Shown here: one piece after another, positions 38,743 to 48,894 of the stretch | How the letters are laid out: each line of letters begins with the position of its first letter | How positions within the stretch are numbered: position 1 is the first letter of the stretch | Assembly (NCBI RefSeq): GCF_014192475.1 | Contig: NZ_JACHXZ010000003.1 | Coordinates: 186,001 to 250,000 of the forward strand | Direction: 5' to 3' | DNA: 64,000 nt | DNA from: Simiduia aestuariiviva | GTDB taxonomy: Bacteria > Pseudomonadota > Gammaproteobacteria > Pseudomonadales > Cellvibrionaceae | The notes under the pieces: generated by a model | Database searches by the model: none | Seen by the model: only the letters and a program-made list of their open reading frames with translations | Told to the model about the DNA's origin: nothing | Position numbers and translations under genes: made by a program

Positions 38743-39660
38743 TTAGAACTTGTGCTCCATGCCCAAGCCTAAGTAGCTGCCCTCAATGGCGTTGTCGTCA
38801 GCGGACTTGTCGGTGTAAAAACCAAACACCTTGGTATTTTTTGCCAATTTATAATCGGCACCCAGCGAAAAGGTTTCACCGCCATCCTTTTTGATATCAG
38901 ACTGCCCGGCCTGCGCCTTAAACGCCCAGCTGCCCATTTTGTACTGACCGCTCAACATCCAGCCATCATTCGTGGCGCCGTTGGTATCATCGGTTTCGTA
39001 GAGCGCGCCAATTTGAAAGTCACCCACGTTGGCCTGCACGACACCGCGCAGAACGTTGGAATCTTCTGCTCGCACGGCGTCATCATAGGCAAGGCCCGCA
39101 TAGATCACGTCATTCTGCCAACCGGCAGACAGTGACATCGCATTATCTACCTCGCTGTCTTCACTCATGATGTAGGCGCCTTTGGCGAAGAAACCGCCCA
39201 TGTCTGGCGTGGAGTACATCACCATGTTGCTTTCACGGTTTTCGTTGGCAGTGATGACATGCTTGATGTCACCTTGCAGGTCATTAAACAGGTCTATTTT
39301 ATTCTGCAGCAATTTGGTGGGGGTATCGTGCTTACCGGCAATGACGGCACCAAAGTCACCTGCTAGCCCCACATAGATGTTGCGTTGCTTAAACACTGCA
39401 TCGCCATCGTCGGCGGCAACTTCATACTCCAACTGGTAAATGGCTGACAGCGAATCATTGATCTTTGTCTTGCCTTTGAAACCCAAGCGCGACGCGTTGC
39501 TTTCCAGCGCCATGACGTTGCCGTCACCTTCATCTTGACTTTCAACGGTCACGTTCACTTTGCCGTACACAGTTCCGTCGATGGGGCCTTCGGCGTGAGC
39601 GGCAACTGGCAATACGGCTGCAATGGCAAACGGCAGCATTTTGTTCATTGGAGTTTTCAT
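38743..39660 (-). CDS. Gram-negative outer-membrane porin
   Basis: A 305-residue general porin with signal peptide (LPFAIAAVLPVAAHAEG). The early strands are the porin hallmarks: GTVYGKVNVTVES, SNASRLGFKGKTKIND, SAIYQLEYEV, RNIYVGLAGDFGAVIAGKHD and QNDVIYAGLAYDD. The last strand ends in Phe (LGLGMEHKF), the BAM targeting signal. It is on the small side for this family. Expected to be a trimeric 16-stranded barrel for small hydrophilic solutes. The upstream 235 bases are AT-rich and hold the promoter. Confidence 0.93.
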   Translation of the reverse strand: MKTPMNKMLPFAIAAVLPVAAHAEGPIDGTVYGKVNVTVESQDEGDGNVMALESNASRLGFKGKTKINDSLSAIYQLEYEVAADDGDAVFKQRNIYVGLAGDFGAVIAGKHDTPTKLLQNKIDLFNDLQGDIKHVITANENRESNMVMYSTPDMGGFFAKGAYIMSEDSEVDNAMSLSAGWQNDVIYAGLAYDDAVRAEDSNVLRGVVQANVGDFQIGALYETDDTNGATNDGWMLSGQYKMGSWAFKAQAGQSDIKKDGGETFSLGADYKLAKNTKVFGFYTDKSADDNAIEGSYLGLGMEHKF

Positions 39661-39895
39661 GTGTGTCCCCTTGGCGTTATAGGCTATTCAGTTCATCGGG
39701 TGACTCGTTCACCGGATGCGCTGCATTCTGGCGGCGAAATATTGCAGAAAAATGACAGGGAGATCGAGAAAATAATTATTTATAATTAAAAATTGTTCAC
39801 TAATACTCAAAAGTACACAACTGAACGCAAGAAACCGCCAAAGTGTCATTTTTCTGTAGCATTACTGCTAAAAAACAAGCATAGACGGGCGCGGC

Positions 39896-40636
39896 TTATA
39901 CGCAAATGAGCAGAATATCCTGATCCACAAAATGCTGTAGGGTGACGCGCAGCTGCTCCACAAACTGCGGCGAGGGTGGCTCCGGCATTTGGGCCGCAAA
40001 CGCCGCGGCTAAATCCGCCAGCGTCCATTGCTCCACTTCATCAAACCGCAGTAACAAGGCGTAGCTCATGGAATTGAGCGCCATGAATCGCACCTGCTGC
40101 TGGCGATCGCGGTGCACGACAAACAAACTGGGCGCCTCGGGTGCCGCAGTGGGCTGGTAATCGGGGCCAATGCGGTGCACCGGAAAGCGGTAGGCCAGCG
40201 GCCATGCCAGGGGTGAACGCTGCAAGCGCGTGGCTTCGGCAACCACGCCATCAACTGCCGGTGGCAGTTGGTCGGGCGCCACGTCGAGCGCCAACTCCAC
40301 CCATTCGTAGTGCATTAATTCCAGTGTAAATTCGGGCAGGGCGAGATGCTCCGCCTGACTGACAAACTGATAAAACTCCTGCCCGATTTCTAAAAAATAT
40401 GGCGACTGGGCGCGGTATTCGCGCACAAATGCACGCACTAATGCCAGCCACTCCGCCTCGTTGAGCAGGCTATGCATGATTGGAAAACCACTGCTCAGAA
40501 ATCCTTCAATATTATTGAACACCAGCTCTTGGTACACCTTGAGTCGGCGCATTTCCACACCCGTGGGTGCGGGAATCTGCTCGGGATCGCGCAGATGGCG
40601 CGTCAATGCAAATTGCTGCTCGGCCACTGAGTTCAT
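39896..40636 (-). CDS. hvfC: HvfC family RiPP maturation partner (DUF2063)
   Basis: A 246-residue protein with the DUF2063 N-terminal helical domain: [66 protein letters not shown] and [19 protein letters not shown]. The C-terminal domain includes [20 protein letters not shown], which resembles a RiPP-recognition-type fold. It is the partner protein of DUF692 (MNIO) enzymes, thought to help bind the precursor peptide. It overlaps hvfB by four bases and is the last gene of the cluster. Confidence 0.9.
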   Translation of the reverse strand: MNSVAEQQFALTRHLRDPEQIPAPTGVEMRRLKVYQELVFNNIEGFLSSGFPIMHSLLNEAEWLALVRAFVREYRAQSPYFLEIGQEFYQFVSQAEHLALPEFTLELMHYEWVELALDVAPDQLPPAVDGVVAEATRLQRSPLAWPLAYRFPVHRIGPDYQPTAAPEAPSLFVVHRDRQQQVRFMALNSMSYALLLRFDEVEQWTLADLAAAFAAQMPEPPSPQFVEQLRVTLQHFVDQDILLICV

Positions 40637-41523
40637 GATGGCACCGCCAACAGTGCGCCACGATAATCCTGCGCCCCCTGCGCCAAGGCCTGTGCCTGAA
40701 TTTGTTTTACTTGATTCACTTCCTTCAGCAGCTCGGCCACCGGCGGAATATTAAAATCCCGCTCCAACAAGGTCGGCCGGACACCGTATAAATCATAGGC
40801 CTCTGATAACAGTTCCCAAACCGGCTCGATAACATCGGCGCCATGGGTGTCCACCTTTAAGTCTTCGGCCTCATCGTAATGGCCAGCAACGTGGTAATAG
40901 CGGGTCCGGTGGCCGGGCAGCGCGCGCAAAAATTCGTGGGGATCATAGCCGTGATTGATGCTGTTCACGAAAATATTGTTAACGTCCAACAGCAAATCAC
41001 AGTCGGCTTCTGCCAGCACCGCATTGATAAATTCACTCTCGGTTAAGTCCTGAGCCGCGGTCAGATAATAGGAGACATTCTCCAGCGCAATGCGTCGCTC
41101 AAGTTGGTCCTGCACTTGCCGCACGCGAGCCGCTACGTAGTGTACGGCCTCTTCGGTAAAGGGGATGGGCAAGAGATCGTAGAGGTGGCCGTCGTCACTG
41201 CAATAGCTTAAGTGTTCGCTATAGGCGCACACCTGATGCGCATCTAAAAATTGTTTGATATTGCCCACCAGCTGCGTATCCAGTGGTGATGGGCCACCGA
41301 TGGAAAGCGACAAGCCATGGCAAAAAAGTGGAAAGCGCCGCGTATATTCACGCAGCTGGTCGCCAAATCGGCCACCGACGCCAATCCAATTTTCGGGAGC
41401 CACTTCCATAAAATCGATGTGTTCATGGGTCAGCGCGTTAAAGGTTTGCATTTCGCTGCGCCGTAAACCCAAACCGGCGCCAAGCGCCGGTCGGGATACA
41501 TCGGTATCAGTTTGCACGGTCAT
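40633..41523 (-). CDS. hvfB: HvfB family MNIO-type RiPP peptide maturase (DUF692)
   Basis: A 296-residue DUF692 TIM-barrel multinuclear non-heme iron oxidase. Typical blocks: [93 protein letters not shown] and [12 protein letters not shown], supplying the His/Asp/Glu/Asn iron ligands. These enzymes convert precursor cysteines to modified, metal-binding residues (oxazolone/thioamide in HvfA-type peptides). The ATG at 41523 is used; it starts 14 bases after the precursor gene and overlaps hvfC by four bases. Confidence 0.93.
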   Translation of the reverse strand: MTVQTDTDVSRPALGAGLGLRRSEMQTFNALTHEHIDFMEVAPENWIGVGGRFGDQLREYTRRFPLFCHGLSLSIGGPSPLDTQLVGNIKQFLDAHQVCAYSEHLSYCSDDGHLYDLLPIPFTEEAVHYVAARVRQVQDQLERRIALENVSYYLTAAQDLTESEFINAVLAEADCDLLLDVNNIFVNSINHGYDPHEFLRALPGHRTRYYHVAGHYDEAEDLKVDTHGADVIEPVWELLSEAYDLYGVRPTLLERDFNIPPVAELLKEVNQVKQIQAQALAQGAQDYRGALLAVPS

Positions 41524-41537
41524 GAATGCAATCCTGC

Positions 41538-41948
41538 TTAGGCTACGCCACCGCACTTGCCTTCTTTATCGGCCTTGTCACCGCCGCACTTACCGTCTTT
41601 TTTAGCTTTCTCGCCGCCGCACTTGCCTTCACCGCACTTACCGTCGCGCTTGGCTTTTTCGCCGCCGCACTTACCTTCACCACACTTGCCATCGTGCTTG
41701 GCTTTGTCGGCACCACACTTGGCTTCGCCGCACTTGCCATCTTTCTTGGCTTTGTCTTTCGCTTTATCGCCGCACTTACCTTCGCCACACTTTCCTTCGC
41801 CGTGGTTGTCGGCCAAATTGTAGCCAGTGCTTAATTCTTGTGCAGAAAATGGATTGTCAGCAGCAAACGCAGAACCAGACATTGCCGCCGATGCCAATAC
41901 CGCAGCACCAATGGCCGCTGCGAACGGGGTTTTCATTGATTTGGACAT
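41538..41948 (-). CDS. hvfA: HvfA family RiPP metallophore precursor with ten KCG motifs
   Basis: A 136-residue precursor. The N-terminal signal sequence ([19 protein letters not shown], then SAFAADNPF) leads to a short spacer with [11 protein letters not shown], then a Lys/Gly/Cys repeat region to the C-terminus. Ten Cys residues occur, each in a KCG context: EGKCG five times, DGKCG four times and EAKCG once, mostly spaced by KAK-rich linkers. EGKCG is the motif modified by HvfB in related peptides. The product is expected to be exported to the periplasm and to bind Cu or similar metals. AAGGAG lies 7 bases before the ATG. Compared with simple four-motif precursors, the repeat region is expanded. 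Confidence 0.93.
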   Translation of the reverse strand: MSKSMKTPFAAAIGAAVLASAAMSGSAFAADNPFSAQELSTGYNLADNHGEGKCGEGKCGDKAKDKAKKDGKCGEAKCGADKAKHDGKCGEGKCGGEKAKRDGKCGEGKCGGEKAKKDGKCGGDKADKEGKCGGVA

Positions 41949-42174
41949 AGGATTCTCCTTAACGAGCCCTTACTTGCTTTTATTGTGGACAACGCCAACT
42001 GGTGCCGCCCGTGTTGAATCAGTGACTTAGAGCTCTGCCACTCATCGACGTTACAGTATAGACACAAGTTTTTTAGCGGCGCCGATCACAGCTGCGATCA
42101 ATGGAGTCTTTTAAACGCTCAAGCGCGGCAAGTGCGCCGCGTTACCGCTTGGGCTAATCCAAGCCGCATGCAGC

Positions 42175-45100
42175 CTAGTGCAACCCCAATGCCTGCTTTG
42201 CATCTTGCAGCTGTTTGCGCAGGCGCTTAGCTGACACGGGCGTCAGGGTTTTGATGGTCTGTGCAAACAGTGAAATGCGAAACTCTTCGAGCAACCAGCG
42301 CATATCACTCAACTGCGGCGTCAGTAGCGCCCGATACTCGCCGGCTTGTTCACACAGGGCCTGCCACTGTTCCGCCACCGCCGACCACTCCGCCATGGCC
42401 AGCTTATCGCGCTGGACATTTTGCGGGGCCTTTTCCAAACGCAGTAAGATCGCCTTTAGGTAGCGCTGATAGTGCCTGAGTGTGTCGACCGGCATATGAA
42501 CCAATACGCCTTTACCAAACAGTTGATCGAGCTGCTGCTTTATGTCCGACAGCGTGAACGCCAGCATTAACGCGTTGCGATTACTTTTGAGGATCTTGCG
42601 CACCTCCACTAACAGCACCAAGGCTTTGTAGAGTTGATCGGCCAAATCCGTTGCGCGCGGCACCAGTGCCGTGCGCACCGACTCCACCAGCGCATCAAAG
42701 GCCTGTTGATTGCGCACATTGGCATCCGGCCACTGCTCAGTCATCAATTGCACCATGGCCGCCAGCGTTAAATCACTGGCCACCTGCTCGCGACTGCCTA
42801 AGCTCGCCATGGTCAAACCGATGTCTTTGCCACGCAACAGCTCCTTGTGCAAATAGCGCACTGGCTCGCCCATTTGCAACAGCGCCAAGCGGGCCACCCC
42901 TGTACGGTGCAGCCAACGCGCGGCCTCGGGGTTATCCTGCATGCGCAACGCCACACTGTCACCCTCATCCACCAGCGAGGGATAGACGCGAATGGCGATA
43001 CCGCCGCGCTTAAACTGGGTTTGCTCAGGCAGCTCCCCCAGCGTCCACTGGGTAATCCCGGTCTGCTCGAGGTCGGGGCCAGCGGATTCAATACTGGCCT
43101 GAAGGCGGTCGCGATAGCGCTCGCGCAATTGCGGTAAATCTCGACCGCTGTCCAACCGCTTGCCCTGCTCGTCCAGCACAATAATGTTCATGCGGTAGTA
43201 GTCATCCAGCTGTACTTCTTGCCACAGCTCGGGGGCGATGCGGTTGCCTGAGGTGCGAAACAGCTGTTCGCCGAGCGTCAGTGCCAGCGGCTCATTGGCG
43301 GGCGTCATCCGCGCCAGCGCCTTATCCACGTATTCGGGCACCGGCACAAATTGCTTTCGGGCCTGCTTCGGCAGCGCCTTGACCAGGGCCACGCACTTTT
43401 CCTTCAATATGCCTGGCACCAACCACTCCAACCGATGCTCTGGCAACTGGTGCAAAATACTCACCGGCACCAACACACTGACGCCATCGTCTGTGTGGTT
43501 CGGCTCAAAGTGGTATTGCAGGGGCAGCTCCATACCGCCGACCGACAATAGATCGGGAAACTGGGCCTCGGTAACCGCACTGGCGTCATGCTGCATAAGA
43601 TAGTCGCGGGTGAGGTACAGCAATTTCGGTGTTGTTTGTTCCGCTGCTTTGCGCCAGTGCTCAAAGCCCGCCAAATTGACCATACCCTCTGGCAAGCGCT
43701 CATCAAAAAACCGAAACAGCGCTTCGTCGTCCACCAGAATATCGCGTCGGCGCGATTTCGCCTCCAGTTCTCCCAGACTGTCTATGAGTTTGCGATTGGC
43801 TTTAAAAAACGCGCCCTTGCCGCGGTAATTTCCCTCCACCAAGGCGCTGCGAATAAACACCTCGCGCGCCGTTATCGGGTCGATGGTGCCGTAGGCCACG
43901 CGCTTGCGCTCAATGAGCACCAACCCATAAAGACTGATCTTTTCGAAGGCCATGACCTGGCCGCTTTTGACGTGGTAGTGGGGCTCAAAATGCTCGCGCT
44001 TGACCAAGTGACCAGCCACCTTGAGCACCCACTCGGGCTCTATTTTTGCAACCGTGTGCGCAAATAGCTTAGAGGTTTCCAACAGCTCGCCAGCCACCAG
44101 CCACTTGGGTGATTTTTTGGCGAGTCCGGAGCCCGGAAATATTTGAAATTTACGTGAACGCGCACCCAAGTATTCGCGATCTTCCGCCTTGGTGCCCAGA
44201 TTATTTAGCAAACCAGGCAGCAGCGACTGATGCACCGCCGCGTAATCAGCAGGTGCTTTGTTTAGGGTAAATTTCAGGTCGCGCAGCGCCAATCGCAATT
44301 GCAAGTGAATATCGCGCCACTCTTTAATGCGCAGCCAAGATAGAAATTCGCGCTTGCACAGCTTGGCGAACTGACTGCTAGATAGCGCTTGTCGCTGTTC
44401 TTCTATATAGCGCCATAGATTAACCCACGCCACAAAGTCTGAATTGTCGTCGCGAAAGCGGCGGTGTTTTTCATCGGCGGCTTGCTGTTTTTCCGCCGGA
44501 CGCTCACGCGGGTCTTGCACTGATAAGCCAGAAACAATAATTAGCACTTCATCCAATGCATTGGCGTCTGCTGCGGCGACCAACATACGCCCCAATGTGG
44601 GGTCTACCGGCAATTTCGCCAGTTGCCGCCCCATGGCCGTGAGGTTGCGCTGACCATCAATCGCCTGCAGCTCTTCGAGCAAGCGCATACCGTCGTTAAT
44701 CAGGCGCGAGTCTGGCGCATCGACAAACGGAAATTGTTCGATATCCCCCATGCGCATGGACAGCATTTGCAAAATCACCGCCGCCAAATTGGTGCGCAAT
44801 ATTTCTGCATCGGTATAGGCGGGTCGGCCCATAAAATCTTGCTCGCTGTAGAGCCGAATGCAGATTCCTTCACTCACTCGACCACAGCGGCCCGCGCGTT
44901 GATTAGCGCTGGCCTGAGAGATCGGCTCTATGGGCAGGCGTTGAATTTTGGTGCGATAGGAATAGCGACTGATTCGCGCCAACCCAGGATCAATCACATA
45001 GCGAATGCCGGGTACGGTGATGGAGGTTTCCGCCACGTTGGTGGCCAGCACAATACGGCGCCCCGCATGTGGCGCAAACACGCGCGTTTGCTCCGCTAAA

Positions 45101-46083
45101 CTCAAGCGCGCGTAGAGTGGCAGCACCTCCACATGGGCCAAATTCGCTTTGCGCAGTGCCTGCGCCGTTTCGCGAATTTCTCGCTCACCGGCCAAGAACA
45201 CCAGAATATCGCCACCGCGTCGGCCGCCGCCCTTTTCTGCCGCCAGCAACTCATTGACGGCGTCTGCAATTTGATCGGCCAGATCGCCCTCTTCATCTTC
45301 AGCGGGGCGATAGCGAATTTCTACGGGATAGGTGCGGCCCGATACTTCAATAATCGGGGCATGATTAAAGTGCTCAGAAAAGCGCGCAAGATCAATGGTG
45401 GCCGAGGTGATAATCAATTTTAAATCGGGCCGCTTGGGCAGCAGCTGCTTAAGGTAGCCCAACAAAAAATCGATGTTTAGCGAGCGTTCGTGGGCTTCAT
45501 CGATAATCAAGGTATCGTAGCGACTGAGTAAGGGGTCCTGCTGAATCTCAGCCAGCAGTATGCCGTCGGTCATTAATTTAATGAGTGTACTGTCGCTGCT
45601 TTGGTCGTTGAAGCGCACCTGATAACCCACGCGGTCACCCAGCGTGGTATTGAGCTCTTCCGCTATGCGCGCAGCCACAGTGCGTGCAGCCAGCCGACGA
45701 GGTTGAGTGTGGCCGATCAATCCGCGCAACCCGCGCCCCAATTGCAGGCATATTTTCGGCAATTGTGTCGTTTTTCCAGAACCCGTTTCACCCGCCAAAA
45801 TAACCACTTGATGTTGCGCTACCAGTTTGGCGATTTCGTCGGCGCGCTGACTCACGGGCAGCGCCTCGGGCAATTGAATGTCGGGCACCAACGCCGCGCG
45901 CGATTGCCGGCGCACTTGCGCTGCGTCCAAGTTCTGCTGAATCTCCGCCAGCAGCTTATCAATCGGTTGCTTGCGCTCTTGGCGGCGGCGCACAGCGCGC
46001 AAGCGTTTGCGCAAGGCCATGGCGTCGGCGATCATTAATTGATCAAGCTCGGCATACATTGCAGAAAAATCAGGTGCAGACAT
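42175..46083 (-). CDS. hrpA: ATP-dependent RNA helicase HrpA
   Basis: A 1302-residue DEAH-box helicase, the full family length. Motif I is LAGETGSGKTTQLPK, motif II IIDEAHERSLN, motif III TSATID and motif VI QRAGRCGR. HA2 and OB-type domains follow, then the long DUF3418 C-terminal domain (from about residue 700, e.g. YLTRDYLMQHDASAVTEAQF). HrpA unwinds RNA and, in E. coli, resolves collided ribosomes and processes fimbrial mRNAs. The ATG at 46083 is preferred to the TTG one codon upstream. Single-gene unit. Confidence 0.97.
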   Translation of the reverse strand: MSAPDFSAMYAELDQLMIADAMALRKRLRAVRRRQERKQPIDKLLAEIQQNLDAAQVRRQSRAALVPDIQLPEALPVSQRADEIAKLVAQHQVVILAGETGSGKTTQLPKICLQLGRGLRGLIGHTQPRRLAARTVAARIAEELNTTLGDRVGYQVRFNDQSSDSTLIKLMTDGILLAEIQQDPLLSRYDTLIIDEAHERSLNIDFLLGYLKQLLPKRPDLKLIITSATIDLARFSEHFNHAPIIEVSGRTYPVEIRYRPAEDEEGDLADQIADAVNELLAAEKGGGRRGGDILVFLAGEREIRETAQALRKANLAHVEVLPLYARLSLAEQTRVFAPHAGRRIVLATNVAETSITVPGIRYVIDPGLARISRYSYRTKIQRLPIEPISQASANQRAGRCGRVSEGICIRLYSEQDFMGRPAYTDAEILRTNLAAVILQMLSMRMGDIEQFPFVDAPDSRLINDGMRLLEELQAIDGQRNLTAMGRQLAKLPVDPTLGRMLVAAADANALDEVLIIVSGLSVQDPRERPAEKQQAADEKHRRFRDDNSDFVAWVNLWRYIEEQRQALSSSQFAKLCKREFLSWLRIKEWRDIHLQLRLALRDLKFTLNKAPADYAAVHQSLLPGLLNNLGTKAEDREYLGARSRKFQIFPGSGLAKKSPKWLVAGELLETSKLFAHTVAKIEPEWVLKVAGHLVKREHFEPHYHVKSGQVMAFEKISLYGLVLIERKRVAYGTIDPITAREVFIRSALVEGNYRGKGAFFKANRKLIDSLGELEAKSRRRDILVDDEALFRFFDERLPEGMVNLAGFEHWRKAAEQTTPKLLYLTRDYLMQHDASAVTEAQFPDLLSVGGMELPLQYHFEPNHTDDGVSVLVPVSILHQLPEHRLEWLVPGILKEKCVALVKALPKQARKQFVPVPEYVDKALARMTPANEPLALTLGEQLFRTSGNRIAPELWQEVQLDDYYRMNIIVLDEQGKRLDSGRDLPQLRERYRDRLQASIESAGPDLEQTGITQWTLGELPEQTQFKRGGIAIRVYPSLVDEGDSVALRMQDNPEAARWLHRTGVARLALLQMGEPVRYLHKELLRGKDIGLTMASLGSREQVASDLTLAAMVQLMTEQWPDANVRNQQAFDALVESVRTALVPRATDLADQLYKALVLLVEVRKILKSNRNALMLAFTLSDIKQQLDQLFGKGVLVHMPVDTLRHYQRYLKAILLRLEKAPQNVQRDKLAMAEWSAVAEQWQALCEQAGEYRALLTPQLSDMRWLLEEFRISLFAQTIKTLTPVSAKRLRKQLQDAKQALGLH

Positions 46084-46161
46084 CAATTCGACCAGTGGGT
46101 AAAAGTGGCCGAATTATAAGTGCTAGCCCAGCATCGCGATAGTTTCGCCGCAGGCTAATGG

Positions 46162-46581
46162 TCAGCTATATTGATATTTGCAATTGGTGGTGACCCACAT
46201 CAATTCGCTACGAGAAAGAATCGGCGGATTGTGCATGATTCCCTCGTCAACGGGGCGCGCGCCGGGTTTTGCAGGCGTTACCCGTTTTGGTCGATCGCCG
46301 CTTACACCAGAACTCTTACCATTGCGTAGACTGGCGCCTGCACCGGCCGACGGAAGTTCATCGACACTGGGTACCGCTTTCCTGCCAATAACACACAATA
46401 TTTTTGCGCCGTCTCGACGACCTTCTTTCACTTGTGTGTCAATGCTATAAAACGACGGGCAGTTGCCGTCTAATTGAGGGTGCCTTTCGGCGAACTGCGA
46501 AGCACTTATAAAAAAATACAGGGCGTAGTATTGCACTGACAAACCCCACATCCCTGCCAATACCGCTAGATGGCTTTCCAT
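46162..46581 (-). CDS. Hypothetical protein, possible orphan gene
   Basis: A 139-codon frame with an N-terminal hydrophobic stretch (VLAGMWGLSVQYYALYFFIS) compatible with a membrane anchor or signal, then a Lys/Arg/Pro-rich region and the ending SRSELMWVTTNCKYQYS. Three cysteines. No family recognised and no strong ribosome-binding site. It fills the gap upstream of hrpA on the same strand. It could be a lineage-specific gene or a chance frame. Confidence 0.4.
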   Translation of the reverse strand: MESHLAVLAGMWGLSVQYYALYFFISASQFAERHPQLDGNCPSFYSIDTQVKEGRRDGAKILCVIGRKAVPSVDELPSAGAGASLRNGKSSGVSGDRPKRVTPAKPGARPVDEGIMHNPPILSRSELMWVTTNCKYQYS

Positions 46582-46789
46582 AGAAAGTCCCTATCCTCCG
46601 TGATGCCATTCCTCCAATAGGGTATTTATACTAGCGTACTACTTTTGCGCACTGAAATAATTTAATTGCCTCAAGCAACTATTCAATAGATAGATTTAAA
46701 TTAAAGAGAGATTGGATGCAAAACGAGAAGTACTTAGATTATTCTAAAATAAAATTCTAGGCGACAATTACCGACCGCCTTAGACGCCA

Positions 46790-47965
46790 CTATTTGGCTA
46801 AATACTTAATGCCGCGATCCAATCCGTCGAGCGTCAGCGGGTACATCTTGTCATCAATCAATTCGCGCGTCATGCCAATGGACTGGGTGTAATCCCAATA
46901 TTTTTCCGCTACAGGATTAAGCCAAATCACCTTTTCGAAGGTATCGGTTAAGCGCTGCATCCACTTGTAACCCGGCTCCTCATTCATGTGCTCGACACTG
47001 CCGTATTGACTGGCAATTTCATAGGGTGCCATGGACGCATCGCCCACAAAAATCACCCGGTAATCGCTGGAGTACTTATGCATGACATCAAACAGTGAAA
47101 GCGTTTCTTGGTGACGCCGCTGGTTATCCTGCCACACGCGCTCGTAAATAAAATTGTGGAAATAGAAATATTCCAGATGTTTAAACTCCGTTTTACAGGC
47201 GGAGAACAACTCCTCACACAGCGTGATATAGGGGTCCATAGAACCACCCACATCCAAAAACAGTAGCACCTTGACGGCATTGTGACGCTCGGGCACCATT
47301 TTGATATCCAATAAGCCCGCATTGCGCGCGGTCGATCGAATAGTATCGTTTAGGTCCAGCTCATCGGCGGCGCCAGTGCGCGCGAATTTTCGCAGCTTGC
47401 GCAACGCCATTTTTATGTTGCGCGTACCCAGTTCAACACTGTCATCCAGGTTTTTGAATTCGCGTTTATCCCATACTTTCACCGCGCTTTTATTGCGCGA
47501 TTCGCCACCCACGCGGATTCCCTCTGGATTGTATCCACTGTTGCCGAAGGGCGAGGTGCCGCCTGTGCCAATCCAACGATTGCCGCCCTGATGGCGTTTT
47601 TCTTGCTCCTCTAAGCGCTTTTTGAATTCCTCGATCAACTTTTCCAGCCCACCCAAGGATTCGATTTTCGCCTTTTCTTCATCAGTGAGCTGCTTTAAAA
47701 ATTCACTGCGAATCCAATCGTCGGGAATCAGCGCCTCGAATATATCGTCGATACTTTCAAGACCCTTAAAGTAAGCGCCAAAGGCACGATCGAAGCGATC
47801 GTAGTACTTCTCGTCTTTTATTAGAATTGTGCGTGACAGCAAATAGAAGTCGTCGAGCGAACCAAACGCCAAACGATGCTGTAGCGCCTCCAACAAAGCC
47901 AGTAGTTCCTTGAGGGATACGGGCACATTGTGCGCCCGCAAGCCGCTGAAAAAATTAAGCAGCAT
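46790..47965 (-). CDS. VWA domain (CoxE-like) protein
   Basis: A 391-residue protein of the VWA/CoxE class that pairs with MoxR ATPases. The N-terminal half is helical (LLNFFSGLRAHNVPVSLKEL, LLSRTILIKDEKYYDRFDRA) and includes a charged coiled coil (LEKLIEEFKKRLEEQEKRHQ). The C-terminal VWA domain (about 220-390) has a MIDAS-like LLFLDVGGSMDPYI, with Gly in place of Ser at the second DxSxS position, and VIFVGDASMAPYE. The start overlaps the MoxR stop by one base (TAATG). Such pairs act as chaperones that insert cofactors or assemble complexes; the client is unknown. Confidence 0.9.
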   Translation of the reverse strand: MLLNFFSGLRAHNVPVSLKELLALLEALQHRLAFGSLDDFYLLSRTILIKDEKYYDRFDRAFGAYFKGLESIDDIFEALIPDDWIRSEFLKQLTDEEKAKIESLGGLEKLIEEFKKRLEEQEKRHQGGNRWIGTGGTSPFGNSGYNPEGIRVGGESRNKSAVKVWDKREFKNLDDSVELGTRNIKMALRKLRKFARTGAADELDLNDTIRSTARNAGLLDIKMVPERHNAVKVLLFLDVGGSMDPYITLCEELFSACKTEFKHLEYFYFHNFIYERVWQDNQRRHQETLSLFDVMHKYSSDYRVIFVGDASMAPYEIASQYGSVEHMNEEPGYKWMQRLTDTFEKVIWLNPVAEKYWDYTQSIGMTRELIDDKMYPLTLDGLDRGIKYLAK

Positions 47966-48810
47966 TAGCGGTTTTCCCGACGACTCATAAAGGCCAAGCG
48001 CTCCAGCATGTGCACATCCTGCTCGTTCTTCAACAGTGCGCCGTAGAGTGGGGGAATGGCCTTGGTGGTATCGCGGTTTTTCAAAATTTCATCGGGAATA
48101 TCATCGGCCAACAACAACTTCAACCAGTCCACTAATTCACTGGTGGACGGCTTTTTCTTCAAACCCGGCACCTTGCGCACATCGAAGAAAATATCCATGG
48201 CGTCTTTAACCAGTTCCTGCTTAATGTTAGGAAAGTGGACATCGATGATTTTCTGCATGGTCTCCCGATCGGGAAACGTAATGTAGTGAAAGAAGCAGCG
48301 ACGCAAAAAGGCGTCCGGTAGTTCTTTTTCGTTGTTGCTGGTAATGATGACGATGGGCCGGTGCTTGGCCTTAATGGTCTCGCCGGTTTCGTAAACAAAG
48401 AACTCCATTTTGTCGATTTCAACCAACAGATCGTTGGGAAATTCGATATCGGCCTTGTCGATTTCGTCGATCAACAGCACCAACTGCTCGTCGGCATCGA
48501 AGGCCTCCCAGAGTTTGCCTTTTTTGATGTAGTTTTTGATATCGTGCACGCGATCGTCGCCCAGCTGCGAATCTCGCAAGCGCGATACGGCGTCGTATTC
48601 GTAGAGGCCCTGCTGGGCTTTGGTGGTGGATTTTATGTGCCACTGGATCAACTTCAGACCCAAACTTTGCGCCACCTGTTCGGCCAACATGGTTTTGCCG
48701 GTGCCCGGCTCACCTTTCACTAGCAGCGGGCGCTGCAGCGTCACGGCGGCATCAACCGCCATGCGTAAATCATCGGTGGCAACGTATTGATCAGTACCTT
48801 TAAAGGCCAT
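47965..48810 (-). CDS. MoxR family AAA+ ATPase
   Basis: A 281-residue AAA+ protein. Walker A is VKGEPGTGKTMLAEQVA, Walker B VLLIDEIDKADIEF and sensor-1 IITSNNEKELPDAFLRRC (Arg finger region included). It forms an operon with the VWA gene. In other bacteria this MoxR subfamily with a CoxE-like partner remodels metal enzymes or membrane complexes. First gene of the pair, with about 80 bases separating it from the persulfide operon end. Confidence 0.93.
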   Translation of the reverse strand: MAFKGTDQYVATDDLRMAVDAAVTLQRPLLVKGEPGTGKTMLAEQVAQSLGLKLIQWHIKSTTKAQQGLYEYDAVSRLRDSQLGDDRVHDIKNYIKKGKLWEAFDADEQLVLLIDEIDKADIEFPNDLLVEIDKMEFFVYETGETIKAKHRPIVIITSNNEKELPDAFLRRCFFHYITFPDRETMQKIIDVHFPNIKQELVKDAMDIFFDVRKVPGLKKKPSTSELVDWLKLLLADDIPDEILKNRDTTKAIPPLYGALLKNEQDVHMLERLAFMSRRENR

Positions 48811-48894
48811 GCCTTACTCCAAGCGTTAACTTCTCAAAACGCCCAGTGTAACAATCGACGGCGGCCCTGTGTACGACGCCGCCGGACTCGCGAG

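Noticed and set aside
41560-41800. Regular repeats that look like a CRISPR or minisatellite array
   Set aside because: The units vary in length and are explained by in-frame EGKCG/DGKCG motifs in the hvfA gene; there are no unique spacers.
41557-41823. Plus-strand open frame rich in PHLPSP repeats
   Set aside because: It is the antisense reading of the hvfA KCG repeats; the repeat comes from the codon-level repetition of the real gene.
46600-46780. AT-rich gap suspected to contain a tRNA or attachment site
   Set aside because: No cloverleaf-forming segment or repeat pair was found.
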